Assembly: GCF_014653575.1 (NCBI RefSeq)
Contig: NZ_BNAQ01000001.1
Location: 372,001 to 436,000, forward strand
DNA: 64,000 nt
Source of the DNA: Sphingomonas glacialis
GTDB lineage: Bacteria > Pseudomonadota > Alphaproteobacteria > Sphingomonadales > Sphingomonadaceae
Direction of reading: 5' to 3'
The notes under the pieces: model-generated
Databases searched by the model: none
Seen by the model: the letters and a program-made list of their open reading frames with translations, nothing else
What the model was told of the DNA's origin: nothing
Shown: positions 18,039 through 26,095 of the stretch, in pieces
How the letters are laid out: each line of letters starts with the position of its first letter
Numbering within the stretch: the first letter of the stretch is position 1
Program-made: the position numbers and the translations under genes

Positions 18039-19718
18039 TCAGCGCGTCAGCTTCTTGTAGGCCAGCCGCGTCGGGCGGTCGGCCGCATCGCCGAGGCGAC
18101 GGCGCTTGTCTTCCTCGTACGATTCGAAATTGCCCTCGAACCATTCGACATGGCTGTCACCCTCGAACGCGAGGATGTGCGTCGCGAGGCGATCGAGGAA
18201 GAAGCGATCGTGGCTGATGACCACGGCGCAACCCGCGAAGCTCTCGAGCGCTTCCTCGAGCGCGCGCAGCGTCTCGACGTCGAGATCGTTGGTCGGCTCG
18301 TCGAGCAGGAGGACGTTGCCACCCTCCTTGAGCATCTTGGCGAGATGGACGCGGTTGCGCTCACCGCCCGACAGCTGGCCGACCTTCTTCTGCTGGTCCT
18401 GGCCCTTGAAGTTGAACGCGCCGACATAGGCGCGCGTGCCGAGCTCCTGCTTGCCGAAGCGGAACACTTCGAGCTTGTCGGACACTTCCTCCCACACCGT
18501 GTTCGACGGCGTCAGGTCGTCGCGCGACTGGTCGACATAGCCGAGCTTGACGGTCTGGCCGACTTCGATCGAGCCGCCATCGGGCTGCTCCTGGCCGGTG
18601 ATCAGCTTGAACAGCGTCGACTTGCCCGCGCCGTTCGGCCCGATCACGCCGACGATGCCGCCCGGCGGGAGCACGAAGTCGAGATTGTCGAACAGCAATT
18701 TGTCGCCGTAAGCCTTGGTCAGGCCCTTGGCCTCGATCACCTTGCCGCCGAGCCGCTCAGGCAGCTGGATCAGGATCTGCGCCTTGCCGACCGAGCGGTT
18801 CTCCTGCTTCTCCATCAGCTCGTCGAACGCGCGGATACGCGCCTTGGACTTGGTCTGGCGCGCCTTGGGGGTCTGCCGCATCCAGGCGAGCTCGTCCGAG
18901 ATCGCCTTGGCCTTGCCCTGCTCCTCGCGATCCTCCTGCTCGAGCCGCTTGACCTTCTTTTCGAGGTAGCCCGAATAGTTGGACTCATAGGTGTAGTAAC
19001 GCCCGCGATCGAGCTCGAGCACCCAGTTCACCACGTTATCGAGGAAGTAGCGATCGTGGGTGACGAGGATCACGTTGCCGACATAGTCGCGCAGGTAGTT
19101 TTCGAGCCAGGCGACGCTCTCGGCGTCGAGATGGTTGGTCGGCTCGTCGAGCAGCAGGATGTTGGGCTTTTCGAGCAGCAGCTTGCACAACGCGACGCGG
19201 CGCTTTTCACCGCCCGAGAGGTTGGTGACCGAACTGTCGCCCGGCGGGCAACGCAGCGCTTCCATCGCGATCTCGAGCTGGTTGTCGAGGCTCCAGCCGT
19301 CGACCGCGTCGATCTTCTCCTGCAAATCGCCCATCTCGGCGAGCAATGCGTCGAAATCGCAATCCTCGGGCGGATCGCCCATGATCGCGACGATCTCGTT
19401 ATAGCGATCGACCATCCCGCCGATCGGGCCCGCGCCCGCGCGGACGTTGCCGATCACGTCCTTGGTCTCGTCGAGCTTGGGCTCCTGCGGCAGATAGCCG
19501 ACCTTGATGCCCTCGGCGGCCCACGCCTCGCCGGTGAATTCGGGGTCGATTCCGCCCATGATCTTCATCAGCGTCGACTTGCCCGAACCGTTCGGCCCGA
19601 TGATCGCGATCTTGGCGTCGGGGAGGAACTGGAGCGAGATGTTGTTGAGCACCGGCTTGGGGGCGCCGGGGAAGGTCTTGGTCAGGCCCTTCATCACATA
19701 GCTGTACTGCACGGCCAT
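18039..19718 (-). CDS. ettA: Energy-dependent translational throttle protein EttA (ABC-F)
   Basis: A 559-residue soluble ABC-F ATPase that binds the ribosomal E site and couples the first elongation step to the ATP/ADP ratio. Two nucleotide-binding domains are visible: Walker A GPNGSGKST with NLSGGEKRRVALCKLL and LLLDEPTNHLDAESV, then GPNGAGKST with QLSGGERNRVHLAKML and LLLDEPTNDLDVETL. The charged linker between them (residues about 245-305, from YSGYLEKKVKRLEQEDREEQGK on) is the tRNA-contacting motif. The length matches E. coli EttA. It is convergent with the Uma2 gene. Confidence 0.95.
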   Translation of the reverse strand: MAVQYSYVMKGLTKTFPGAPKPVLNNISLQFLPDAKIAIIGPNGSGKSTLMKIMGGIDPEFTGEAWAAEGIKVGYLPQEPKLDETKDVIGNVRAGAGPIGGMVDRYNEIVAIMGDPPEDCDFDALLAEMGDLQEKIDAVDGWSLDNQLEIAMEALRCPPGDSSVTNLSGGEKRRVALCKLLLEKPNILLLDEPTNHLDAESVAWLENYLRDYVGNVILVTHDRYFLDNVVNWVLELDRGRYYTYESNYSGYLEKKVKRLEQEDREEQGKAKAISDELAWMRQTPKARQTKSKARIRAFDELMEKQENRSVGKAQILIQLPERLGGKVIEAKGLTKAYGDKLLFDNLDFVLPPGGIVGVIGPNGAGKSTLFKLITGQEQPDGGSIEVGQTVKLGYVDQSRDDLTPSNTVWEEVSDKLEVFRFGKQELGTRAYVGAFNFKGQDQQKKVGQLSGGERNRVHLAKMLKEGGNVLLLDEPTNDLDVETLRALEEALESFAGCAVVISHDRFFLDRLATHILAFEGDSHVEWFEGNFESYEEDKRRRLGDAADRPTRLAYKKLTR

Positions 19719-19819
19719 CGGCTGCGGACTCCGGGGGTAAAGATGGTGGATTGTTGGCGTGGCAGATAGCGATGCGCGGGGGCGTTGGCAACGTGGGCGG
19801 GGTGCGGTAGCCTGTTACG

Positions 19820-20080
19820 ATGGAACGGATCGACATCTCGGATGATCGCCGCGTCGCGGATCTGGTCGAAGCGGTCGAGCGCGACGGCGCGGTGGAGATC
19901 GTGCGCGATGGCGTGGTGGTGGCGACCGTTGCCGCGCGGGAGCCAGACGTCTCGGCTCGCGAACCGCAGCCTATCGACATCGCGGAACTCGAGCGCTTCC
20001 ACGCTGAACACCCGATGCCGCGTTTCGAGAAGAGCTGGGGCGAACTGCTCCGCGAAATGCGGGACGAGGACGATCATTGA
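19820..20080 (+). CDS. Antitoxin-like protein (Phd/VapB type), partner of the PIN protein
   Basis: An 86-residue protein whose first 40 residues (VADLVEAVERDGAVEIVRDGVVVATVAARE) resemble the Phd/YefM-type DNA-binding fold that recognises its own operator. The C-terminal half is acidic and Pro-containing (FHAEHPMPRFEKSWGELLREMRDEDDH), as expected for the segment that wraps the toxin. Its stop TGA overlaps the TTG start of the PIN gene (TTGA), so the two are translationally coupled. The assignment comes from gene order and small size as much as from sequence. Confidence 0.7.
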   Translation: MERIDISDDRRVADLVEAVERDGAVEIVRDGVVVATVAAREPDVSAREPQPIDIAELERFHAEHPMPRFEKSWGELLREMRDEDDH

Positions 20081-20520
20081 GCCACTATTGCGATGCCAGC
20101 GTGATGGGCACGCTTGTGTTCCGCGATACCGATTGGATCAGCGTGCGGCATTGGATCGAGACGACCAAGCCCAGCCTCAGCTATAGCGACTTCGGCTTCG
20201 GGGAGCTTGCCTCGGCGGTCGGTCGGCGGGTCCGGATGCAGCAATTGGATCCTACCAAAGCACAGACGCTGCTACTCGATTTCCCCACGCGTCTTCCCGA
20301 TTGGGCCCGCACCACTGTCGCGCCATCCGATATCGATGTCGCGACGGGCTACATGCTGCGCTTCGAACTCGGTTTGCGCCTTCCCGACGCGATTCACATT
20401 GCCACTTCCGGACGCCTCGGGCTTACACTCGTTTCGACCGACATCCGCCAAGTCCGCGCTGCCGCCTCGCTCGGTGTCGCCGCCATCAACCCCTTGCAAA
20501 CAGACGGGACTCCTTCTTGA
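20077..20520 (+). CDS. PIN domain ribonuclease toxin (VapC-like)
   Basis: A 147-residue PIN domain protein, probably a Mg2+-dependent RNase restrained by the preceding antitoxin. The acidic active-site residues fall in YCDASVMGTL, the FGFGELASAVGRR segment, GLRLPDAIHIAT and LVSTDIRQV, so four acidic positions are present. It starts with TTG at 20077, overlapping the antitoxin stop by four bases. Its own stop in turn overlaps the TTG start of the M28 peptidase by the same TTGA arrangement. The natural RNA target is unknown. Confidence 0.85.
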   Translation: MSHYCDASVMGTLVFRDTDWISVRHWIETTKPSLSYSDFGFGELASAVGRRVRMQQLDPTKAQTLLLDFPTRLPDWARTTVAPSDIDVATGYMLRFELGLRLPDAIHIATSGRLGLTLVSTDIRQVRAAASLGVAAINPLQTDGTPS

Positions 20521-21920
20521 CCAAGCTTCGCGCCCTCGCCCCTTGCCTGCTGCTCGCCTCGACCCTGCTCACCGGCCCGGCGCTCGCCCAGCGCCCTGCC
20601 CCGCTGGTCGATCCCGCAGTCGCTGCGCTGCGCGACAAGGCGCTGAACGACGACATCGCCTATGACATCGTCGAGGGGCTCACCACCGAGGTCGGGCCCC
20701 GCCCCGACGGCTCGCCGCAGGAAGAGCGGGCGCGGCAATGGGCGGTGGCGAAGCTCAAGAGCCTCGGCTTCAAGAATGTGCGGATCGAACCGTATGAACT
20801 GCAGAATGTCTGGGTCCGCGGCGTCGAGACGGCGGAGGTGGTCGCGCCGTTCGCGCAGCCGCTGCGGCTGACCGCGCTCGGCAATTCGGGCGCGACGCCC
20901 GCCGCGGGGCTGACGCTCCCGGTCGCCTTCTTCCCCTCGCTCGCTGACCTCCGCGCGGCGCCCGACGGGAGTCTTGCGGGCAAGCTCGCCTTCGTCTCGA
21001 ACGCGATGCAGGCCAATCAGGACGGATCGGCCTATGGCCCCGAAGGCCAGGCGCGTCGCGCCGGACCGAGCATCGCCGCGACCAAGGGCGCAAGCGCGAT
21101 CGTGATCCGCTCGATCGGTTCGGACCACGGTCGTGGCCCCCACGCCGGCGTCACCAATTTCGCGACGGGCGTCGCACCGATCCCGGCTGCCGCGCTCTCG
21201 GTCGCCGATGCGGCCAACCTCGAGCGGATGATCAAGCGCGGCAAGCCCGTGACGCTCCACCTCACCCTCACCCCGACCTTCGTGCCGACCCGCATGTCGG
21301 GCAATGTCGTCGCCGAAGTCCCCGGCACCGATCCCACGGCAGGCACGATCCTGATCGGCGGGCATCTCGACAGCTGGGATCTGGGCACCGGCGCGATCGA
21401 TGACGCCTCGGGGGTCGCGATCACCACCGCCGCCGCAAAGCGGCTGATGGACAGCGGTCGCCATCGCCGCACGATTCGCGTCGTCTGGTTCGGCGACGAG
21501 GAGACCGGCGGCTTCGGCGGCTTCGCCTATGCCAAGGCACATGCCGGCGAGACGCACGCACTGGCGGCCGAATCCGACTTCGGCGCCGACCGCGTCTGGC
21601 GATTCGAAACCAACCTCCCCGCGACCGCCAAAGCCGTCGGCGATAGCCTCGCCGCCGCGCTCGCGCCGCTCGGAATCGTTCGCGGCAGCGGAATCGGGGG
21701 CGACGGGACCGATGTCGGCCCGACTCTGGCGACCGGCGTCGCCGCGATCGACCTCAACCAGGACGGCACGCGCTATTTCGATTACCACCACACGCCAGAG
21801 GACACGCTCGAGCGGATCGATCCGCAACAATTGCGTCAGAATGTAGCGGCTTGGGCGACAATGCTCGCGATCGTCGCCGATGCGCCCGAGGCAATCGGCC
21901 CGGTTACGCCGAAGAAATAG
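20517..21920 (+). CDS. Exported M28 family zinc peptidase
   Basis: A 467-residue secreted aminopeptidase or carboxypeptidase of the M28 family (plasma glutamate carboxypeptidase-like). The signal peptide runs through LTKLRALAPCLLLASTLLTGPALAQ. A PA-type insert lies at about residues 130-225. The metal site is formed by GGHLDSWDLGTGAIDDASG (His and bridging Asp), WFGDEETGGFGG (catalytic Glu pair) and the later HHTPEDTLERID (final His). TTG 20517 places the signal peptide exactly at the start and overlaps the PIN gene stop. Coupling to a toxin-antitoxin pair is odd and may be accidental. Confidence 0.88.
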   Translation: MTKLRALAPCLLLASTLLTGPALAQRPAPLVDPAVAALRDKALNDDIAYDIVEGLTTEVGPRPDGSPQEERARQWAVAKLKSLGFKNVRIEPYELQNVWVRGVETAEVVAPFAQPLRLTALGNSGATPAAGLTLPVAFFPSLADLRAAPDGSLAGKLAFVSNAMQANQDGSAYGPEGQARRAGPSIAATKGASAIVIRSIGSDHGRGPHAGVTNFATGVAPIPAAALSVADAANLERMIKRGKPVTLHLTLTPTFVPTRMSGNVVAEVPGTDPTAGTILIGGHLDSWDLGTGAIDDASGVAITTAAAKRLMDSGRHRRTIRVVWFGDEETGGFGGFAYAKAHAGETHALAAESDFGADRVWRFETNLPATAKAVGDSLAAALAPLGIVRGSGIGGDGTDVGPTLATGVAAIDLNQDGTRYFDYHHTPEDTLERIDPQQLRQNVAAWATMLAIVADAPEAIGPVTPKK

Positions 21921-22078
21921 CCCGCGCTCGCTTCGTCGCAAATATGGCCGAAAGGTGGCAGAAGCGCCCGTCTATGGCCGATTTGCGATTGACGCACCGC
22001 AGCGGGGCGCTATGCCTCCGATCTTCGCGGGCGGCATAGGGCCGACTGCGAAGCGCTAATTTGCTTGGGAGCAATTGC

Positions 22079-22357
22079 ATGAAGAAGATCGCCCTTGTTC
22101 TCGTCGCCGCCGGCCTGGTCTCGCTCGCCGCTTGCAACAAGAACCCTGAAGCTGCTGCAATCGAAAACAATGCTGACGTCATCGCCGACGGCATCGACAA
22201 CAACGCGTCGATGATCGACGACATGGCTTCGAACACCTCGAACGCGGTTGCTTCGGACGTCCTGGCGAACAAGGCCGACGAACTGCATGACGCTGCCGAC
22301 AACGTCCGTGACGCGGGCGAAGCCAAGGCCGACAACGTCGCCAAGGCTGCCAACTAA
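22079..22357 (+). CDS. Small Asp/Asn-rich lipoprotein of unknown function
   Basis: A 92-residue protein with a lipoprotein signal: MKKIALVLVAAGLVSLAACNKN, with the lipobox LAAC and modification at about Cys19. The mature part is short, polar and rich in Asn, Asp and Ala (ADGIDNNASMIDDMASNTSN and a helical tail with DELHDAADNVRDAGEAKADNVAKAAN), without a known catalytic motif. GGGAG precedes ATG 22079, and an intrinsic terminator follows, so it is a one-gene unit. It is probably anchored in the outer membrane; the residue after the Cys is Asn, not the inner-membrane retention Asp. Function unknown. Confidence 0.85.
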   Translation: MKKIALVLVAAGLVSLAACNKNPEAAAIENNADVIADGIDNNASMIDDMASNTSNAVASDVLANKADELHDAADNVRDAGEAKADNVAKAAN

Positions 22358-22391
22358 GATCACTGGGCTTCGGCCCGGATCTGAAGATTTG

Positions 22392-22422
22392 GGGCGCCTT
22401 CCTAGCGGAAGGCGCCCTTTTT
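22392..22422 (+). terminator. Intrinsic terminator after the small lipoprotein gene
   Basis: The stem GGGCGCCTTCC-TAGC-GGAAGGCGCCC is followed by TTTTT on the plus strand, 35 bases after the lipoprotein stop. It overlaps the end of the TPR protein gene on the other strand. Confidence 0.92.
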
Positions 22423-23055
22423 CGTGCCCGCTGCGTCGAGCTGCGCGAGGACCATGTCGAGCGCCGCCAAGCGCAATGCGATCTCGCGACGATACGAGGT
22501 GCCAGCGGGCGCCAGGCTGAGCGCCCGCGCCCAATAGCGATGCGCGGTGCGATAGTCCCTGGCCTGCGCGTAAGCGAGGCCTTCGAAAAATGCTGGTGCG
22601 GGATGGTCTGGCGCGAGCCGGGTCGCCTGCTCGAACGCGAGCCGCGCCGCGGGGGACATCGCGGCGTCGTGCTGCGCCATCGCGGTCCCCAGCCCGGTCC
22701 ACAGCGTCAGGCTGCGCGGATAATGGTTGAGGCCGAGCAGGATGACATTGACGCCGCTACGCCGGCTGCCCGCGCGCATCAGCGCGTCCGACGCGATCAG
22801 ATATGCGCCGTCGCCAGTAAAGCGACCGAGCATCGCGTCGCGCAGCTCGACCATTTCCGGGGCGACCGCCACGGGGATCGCATCCGACGCCGCCAGATGT
22901 TCGCCAAGCCCGGCGCGTTGCTGAAGCGCGTATCCCGCAGCCCCGAGCATCACGGCAGCGCCGACCAGCGTCCACAGCGAGCGCGACACGCCGCTGGCCC
23001 ATAAGGCTGCGGCGGCCACGACGCCGATCAGCGCCAAACCGATCCAGCCACTCAT
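22402..23055 (-). CDS. TPR-containing membrane protein (CcmI/CycH-like)
   Basis: A 217-residue protein with two hydrophobic segments at its N-terminus (WIGLALIGVVAAAALWASG and LWTLVGAAVMLGAAGYAL), then a helical-repeat region at about 85-210. This region includes LWTGLGTAMAQHDAAMSPAARLAFEQATRLAPDHPAPAFFEGLAYAQARDYRTAHRYWARALSLAP, where two TPR units can be made out. The arrangement resembles the C-terminal half of CcmI/CycH proteins, which hold apocytochrome c for haem attachment, but no other ccm gene is nearby. The last codons lie inside the terminator stem of the convergent lipoprotein gene. Confidence 0.65.
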   Translation of the reverse strand: MSGWIGLALIGVVAAAALWASGVSRSLWTLVGAAVMLGAAGYALQQRAGLGEHLAASDAIPVAVAPEMVELRDAMLGRFTGDGAYLIASDALMRAGSRRSGVNVILLGLNHYPRSLTLWTGLGTAMAQHDAAMSPAARLAFEQATRLAPDHPAPAFFEGLAYAQARDYRTAHRYWARALSLAPAGTSYRREIALRLAALDMVLAQLDAAGTKKGAFR

Positions 23056-23104
23056 TGCGTCTGCTCTACGTTCATCAGGCTGCTGTACGGGATTTGCGCG
23101 CGAC

Positions 23105-23161
23105 GTCTAAGCACAAGTGCAGGGTCTAAGCACAAGTGCGGGGTCTAGGCACAAGCGCGGG
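23105..23161. repeat. Three tandem 19-base repeats
   Basis: Three direct copies of a 19-base unit beginning GTCTAAGCACAAGTGC follow each other at 23105-23123, 23124-23142 and 23143-23161. The first two differ at one position and the third at a few. They lie about 50 bases upstream of the TPR protein gene on the minus strand and beyond the stop of the VOC protein. Confidence 0.9.
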
Positions 23162-23195
23162 CGCGCCGCCGCTTCACGGGCGCTACACCCACGGG

Positions 23196-23594
23196 TCAGT
23201 GGCCAGAACGTATCGGCTGGATCAGATCCCAGCGGTTTCCGCACAGATCCTCGAAGACCGCGACAATACCGTACGGCTCGTGTCGCGGCGGCTCGACGAA
23301 CCGGACGCCGCGCTGCGTATAGGCATGATGGTCGCGGGCAAAATCATCGGTCTCAAGAAACAGGAACACGCGTCCGCCGCTCTGATTGCCGACCGCGCTG
23401 ACTTGTGCCTCGCCAACGGCTCGCGCCAGCAGCAGCCCGTTTGCACTACCCGGCGGCGCAACGACGACCCAGCGCTTCTGATCGCCGAGCGCAGTATCCT
23501 CGCGAAGCTCGAACCCGAGCGCATCGACGAAGAAGGCAATGGCGAGATCATAATCCGCAACGAGTAGCGAGGTCAGGGCGAGACGCTGTGGCAT
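23196..23594 (-). CDS. VOC (glyoxalase/bleomycin resistance) family protein
   Basis: A 132-residue protein of the vicinal-oxygen-chelate fold with two beta-alpha-beta-beta-beta modules. The first runs from LALTSLLVADYDLAIAFFVDALGFELRED to WVVVAPPG, and the second from FLFLETDDFARDHHAYTQRGVRFVEPPRHEPYGIVAVFEDLCGNRWDLIQP. The closing V-F-E-D-x-x-G-N-x-W-D-L-I segment is typical of the group and holds a likely metal-ligand Glu. Members include lyases, dioxygenases and antibiotic-binding proteins, so the specific role is open. Single gene. Confidence 0.88.
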   Translation of the reverse strand: MPQRLALTSLLVADYDLAIAFFVDALGFELREDTALGDQKRWVVVAPPGSANGLLLARAVGEAQVSAVGNQSGGRVFLFLETDDFARDHHAYTQRGVRFVEPPRHEPYGIVAVFEDLCGNRWDLIQPIRSGH

Positions 23595-23679
23595 CCGGCC
23601 CTTCTGACCGATAACGCCCGTCGCGCCAATGCCAGACCGCCCCTCAGCGGACGCCCGAGGGCGCCCGCGTGGGCGGCCT

Positions 23680-24732
23680 TCAGGCGCGGCCGATCAGACG
23701 CTGTGCGATCGTATCGGCGACGTCGGAGATCGGCGCGCCGGTGCGCTCGGCCTCGTCCCACACCTGGACCAGCCGGTCGGGGATGCGAGCGATACGCGTC
23801 TCGACTTCGGCCTGATCGCCGTGGCCGAGATATTCGAGCGCGACGTTGATGATGCCGCCGGCGTTGATGACGTAATCGGGCGCGTACAGGATGCCGCGTG
23901 CCTGGAGGGCCGCACCCTCGGCCTTGGTCTCGAGCTGGTTGTTCGCGCCGCCTGCGACGATCGTCGTGCGAAGCGCAGCGATAGATGCCGGAGTCAGGAT
24001 CGCGCCGAGCGCGTTGGGGCTGACGATGTCGGCCTCGACGCCGAGAATCTCGTCCGCACCAGCGGTCTGTGCACCGAGCTCTTCGGCAAGCGCCTTGGCG
24101 CGATCGGCGTTGACGTCCGCCAGCGTGAGCACCGCGCCGTCCTTGGCGAGCAAGCGGGCGAGCCCACCGCCGACGCTGCCGACCCCCTGGATCGCGACGC
24201 GCACGCCCTTCATGTCGGTCGCGCCGAGACCGCGCTGTGCGGCTGCCTTGACGCCGAGATAGACGCCCATTGCGGTGTACGGCCCGGGATCGCCGCCCGC
24301 GCTGCCCGCTGCGACGGGAAGGCCCGAGACATGCTTGGTCATCGTCGCGATCGTCTTCATGCTCGCTTCGGACATGCCGACGTCCTCGGCAGTGACATAG
24401 CGCCCACCGAGCGATTCGACCGCGCGGCCGAACGCCTCGAGCTGCGCATGGCTGATGCTGTCACCGGGGTTCGCCGCGAGCACGACGCCCTTGCCGCCGC
24501 CCATCGGGAGATCGGCCATCGCGTTCTTGAAGCTCATCCCGCGCGACAAGCGCAGCGCATCGGTGATCGCGCGGTCGCTATCGGCATAGTGCCAGAAGCG
24601 CACGCCGCCAGCCGCCGGCCCGAGCTTGGTCGAATGAACCGCAATGACCGCGCGAAGCCCCGAAGCGGGATCGGTGAAGAGGTGCACGCCCTCATGATCA
24701 TCAAAATCGGGGAAGCCCCAGCCGGTGGTCAC
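23680..24732 (-). CDS. Glu/Leu/Phe/Val dehydrogenase family protein (leucine dehydrogenase-like)
   Basis: A 350-residue NAD-dependent amino acid dehydrogenase that interconverts a branched-chain or aromatic amino acid and its keto acid. The substrate domain carries GPAAGGVRFWHY, LSRGMSFKNAMADLPMGGGKGVV with the two conserved Lys residues, and YVTAEDVGMSEASM. The Rossmann domain reads VRVAIQGVGSVGGGLARLL. The size and the compact N-terminus fit leucine or phenylalanine dehydrogenases better than hexameric glutamate dehydrogenases. GTG 24732 has AGGAA about ten bases upstream; a longer frame would run into the tRNA-His gene. Substrate not certain. Confidence 0.9.
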   Translation of the reverse strand: MTTGWGFPDFDDHEGVHLFTDPASGLRAVIAVHSTKLGPAAGGVRFWHYADSDRAITDALRLSRGMSFKNAMADLPMGGGKGVVLAANPGDSISHAQLEAFGRAVESLGGRYVTAEDVGMSEASMKTIATMTKHVSGLPVAAGSAGGDPGPYTAMGVYLGVKAAAQRGLGATDMKGVRVAIQGVGSVGGGLARLLAKDGAVLTLADVNADRAKALAEELGAQTAGADEILGVEADIVSPNALGAILTPASIAALRTTIVAGGANNQLETKAEGAALQARGILYAPDYVINAGGIINVALEYLGHGDQAEVETRIARIPDRLVQVWDEAERTGAPISDVADTIAQRLIGRA

Positions 24733-24759
24733 GGACAAATTCCTGGCTGTTGAAAGAAG

Positions 24760-24837
24760 TGGGGCGACCGACGGGACTTGAACCCGCAACATCCGGCATC
24801 ACAAGCCGACGCTCTAACCAATTGAACTACGATCGCC
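24760..24837 (-). tRNA. tRNA-His (GTG anticodon)
   Basis: The minus strand folds as a full cloverleaf. The extra G at position -1 (24837) pairs with C73, followed by the acceptor GCGATCG / CGGTCGC, a D arm starting GTTCAATTGG, the anticodon loop CTTGTGA with anticodon GTG, and the T arm GCGGGTTCAAGTCCCGT. CCA is encoded at 24762-24760. The extra 5' G is the tRNA-His identity mark. Confidence 0.95.
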
Positions 24838-24850
24838 GCAGAGGAAGCGC

Positions 24851-24879
24851 CCCTAGCGGGGTCGAGGGGCCAGCGTCAA
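24851..24879 (-). promoter_or_regulatory. Predicted tRNA-His promoter
   Basis: TTGACG (24879-24874) and CTAGGG (24856-24851) on the minus strand are 17 bases apart. Transcription would start a few bases before the tRNA. The promoter begins 12 bases after the gspN stop. Confidence 0.6.
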
Positions 24880-24890
24880 GAATGGATCGT

Positions 24891-25622
24891 TCAGAATTTA
24901 CCGTCAATCGACAGCCGATGCCCCGACGGGCTCGGTTGAAAGCCGCTCAGCTCGAGTTTCTGCGCCGCGCTCGGGTCGCTCGGCTTGACCGTGAGGTCCG
25001 CGCGGAACCGCCCGTTCAGCCACAGCCGCAGCGCGATCTGCTCGGTCCCCGCCTGGCTCGCGAGCGGCAGCAGCAAAGCACCTGCATCGCAGCGCGCGGT
25101 GCCGGTGAGCCCCTGCCCCAGGCTGATCCCTGCAATATCGGCGCCGAGCGCCGCCTTGACGCGCCCCTCGGCACTCTCGCACGTGCCGTTGACGAAATGG
25201 ACGGTGACGGCGTCGAGATCGATCCCACTGACCGGGAGCGGCGCGAACACCGCACCGGCGGGCACGCTCGCGGTCATGTCGTCGAGCCCGACGCCGTGCC
25301 GCGAAACGCTGATCGCGCCGTGGATCGCGCGAGTCGCGTCCGCACCCGTCGCCGGACTCGCGAGATCGACGCGCGCCCGGCCCGCGAGCAACGCCCAGGG
25401 CGACAGCGATGCGCTGAGATCGCCGAGCGCGATGCTGCCGACCTGCGCCTCGCGGAGATGCCCGAACCACACGCTGCCGCTCGCCTCGCGCGCGGCGACT
25501 CGGCTTTGCTCGAGCTCGAACGCCCCGAGCACGAAGCGCAGCGGCAGCAGCACGAGCAGCGCGACGACGAACACCGCGCCGAACAGCGCGACGGGGCCGG
25601 TCTTCAATCGAAAGCGCGTCAT
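24891..25622 (-). CDS. gspN: Type II secretion protein GspN
   Basis: A 243-residue bitopic protein, the last gene of the gsp operon. It has one N-terminal membrane helix (VALFGAVFVVALLVLLPLRFVLGAF) and a periplasmic beta-rich domain that resembles GspN (ARDLSASLSPWALLAGRARVDL-like stretch at about 60-90). GspN is an accessory inner-membrane component found in some type II systems. The ATG at 25622 overlaps the gspM stop (ATGA), so it is translationally coupled. Two Cys (in GTCESAEG and ARCDAG) could form a periplasmic disulphide. Confidence 0.82.
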   Translation of the reverse strand: MTRFRLKTGPVALFGAVFVVALLVLLPLRFVLGAFELEQSRVAAREASGSVWFGHLREAQVGSIALGDLSASLSPWALLAGRARVDLASPATGADATRAIHGAISVSRHGVGLDDMTASVPAGAVFAPLPVSGIDLDAVTVHFVNGTCESAEGRVKAALGADIAGISLGQGLTGTARCDAGALLLPLASQAGTEQIALRLWLNGRFRADLTVKPSDPSAAQKLELSGFQPSPSGHRLSIDGKF

Positions 25623-26095
25623 TGGCCCTTCGCCTTCAACGTCAGTTGCACCGACACGGTACGGTCGGCGCCAGCAGTGGTGGCGAGCCGGTCGACGAGA
25701 ATCCCCGCCGCCTCGAGTTCGGCAATCCAGGCGACCAGCGCGCCGGGTCGCGCCGAGCCGATCGCGATCTCGACTCGGTCGCTGCCCTGCGGCGTGACGC
25801 TCGCCAGCGCGAAGCCGGCATCGTTGGCGCGCGCGCGAATCACCGAGTCGAGCGGAGCATCGAGCGGAGCGACGCGCAGCGTCTGTGCCGCCTTGACCGC
25901 ATCGACGCGGATCTGCGTCTCGCCGAGCGCGATCACCGCATCGGCATGGCGCGCCTTGGCCGACTCGAGCGCATCGCCGAGCGGCACGACGAGGAAATAG
26001 CACAGCACCAGCAGCGTGAGCACCGCGCCGGTCAGCACGAGATATTGCTCGCGCTGCGTGCGCGCGCGAAACCAGAGGAGCAGGCGCTCGGTCAT
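25619..26095 (-). CDS. gspM: Type II secretion protein GspM
   Basis: A 158-residue inner-membrane component of the secretion platform. A short cytoplasmic part (MTERLLLWFRARTQREQ) leads to a single membrane helix (YLVLTGAVLTLLVLCYFLVVPLGDAL), then a periplasmic ferredoxin-like domain (VEIAIGSARPGALVAWIAELEAAGILVDRLATTAG). GspM binds GspL and links the ATPase assembly to the pseudopilus. Overlaps of four bases join it to gspL and gspN. Confidence 0.88.
   Translation of the reverse strand: MTERLLLWFRARTQREQYLVLTGAVLTLLVLCYFLVVPLGDALESAKARHADAVIALGETQIRVDAVKAAQTLRVAPLDAPLDSVIRARANDAGFALASVTPQGSDRVEIAIGSARPGALVAWIAELEAAGILVDRLATTAGADRTVSVQLTLKAKGQ

Noticed and set aside
18150..19769. Plus-strand open frame of 539 codons opposite ettA
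   Set aside because: Both ATPase domains of EttA are intact on the minus strand; the opposite frame shows no domain.
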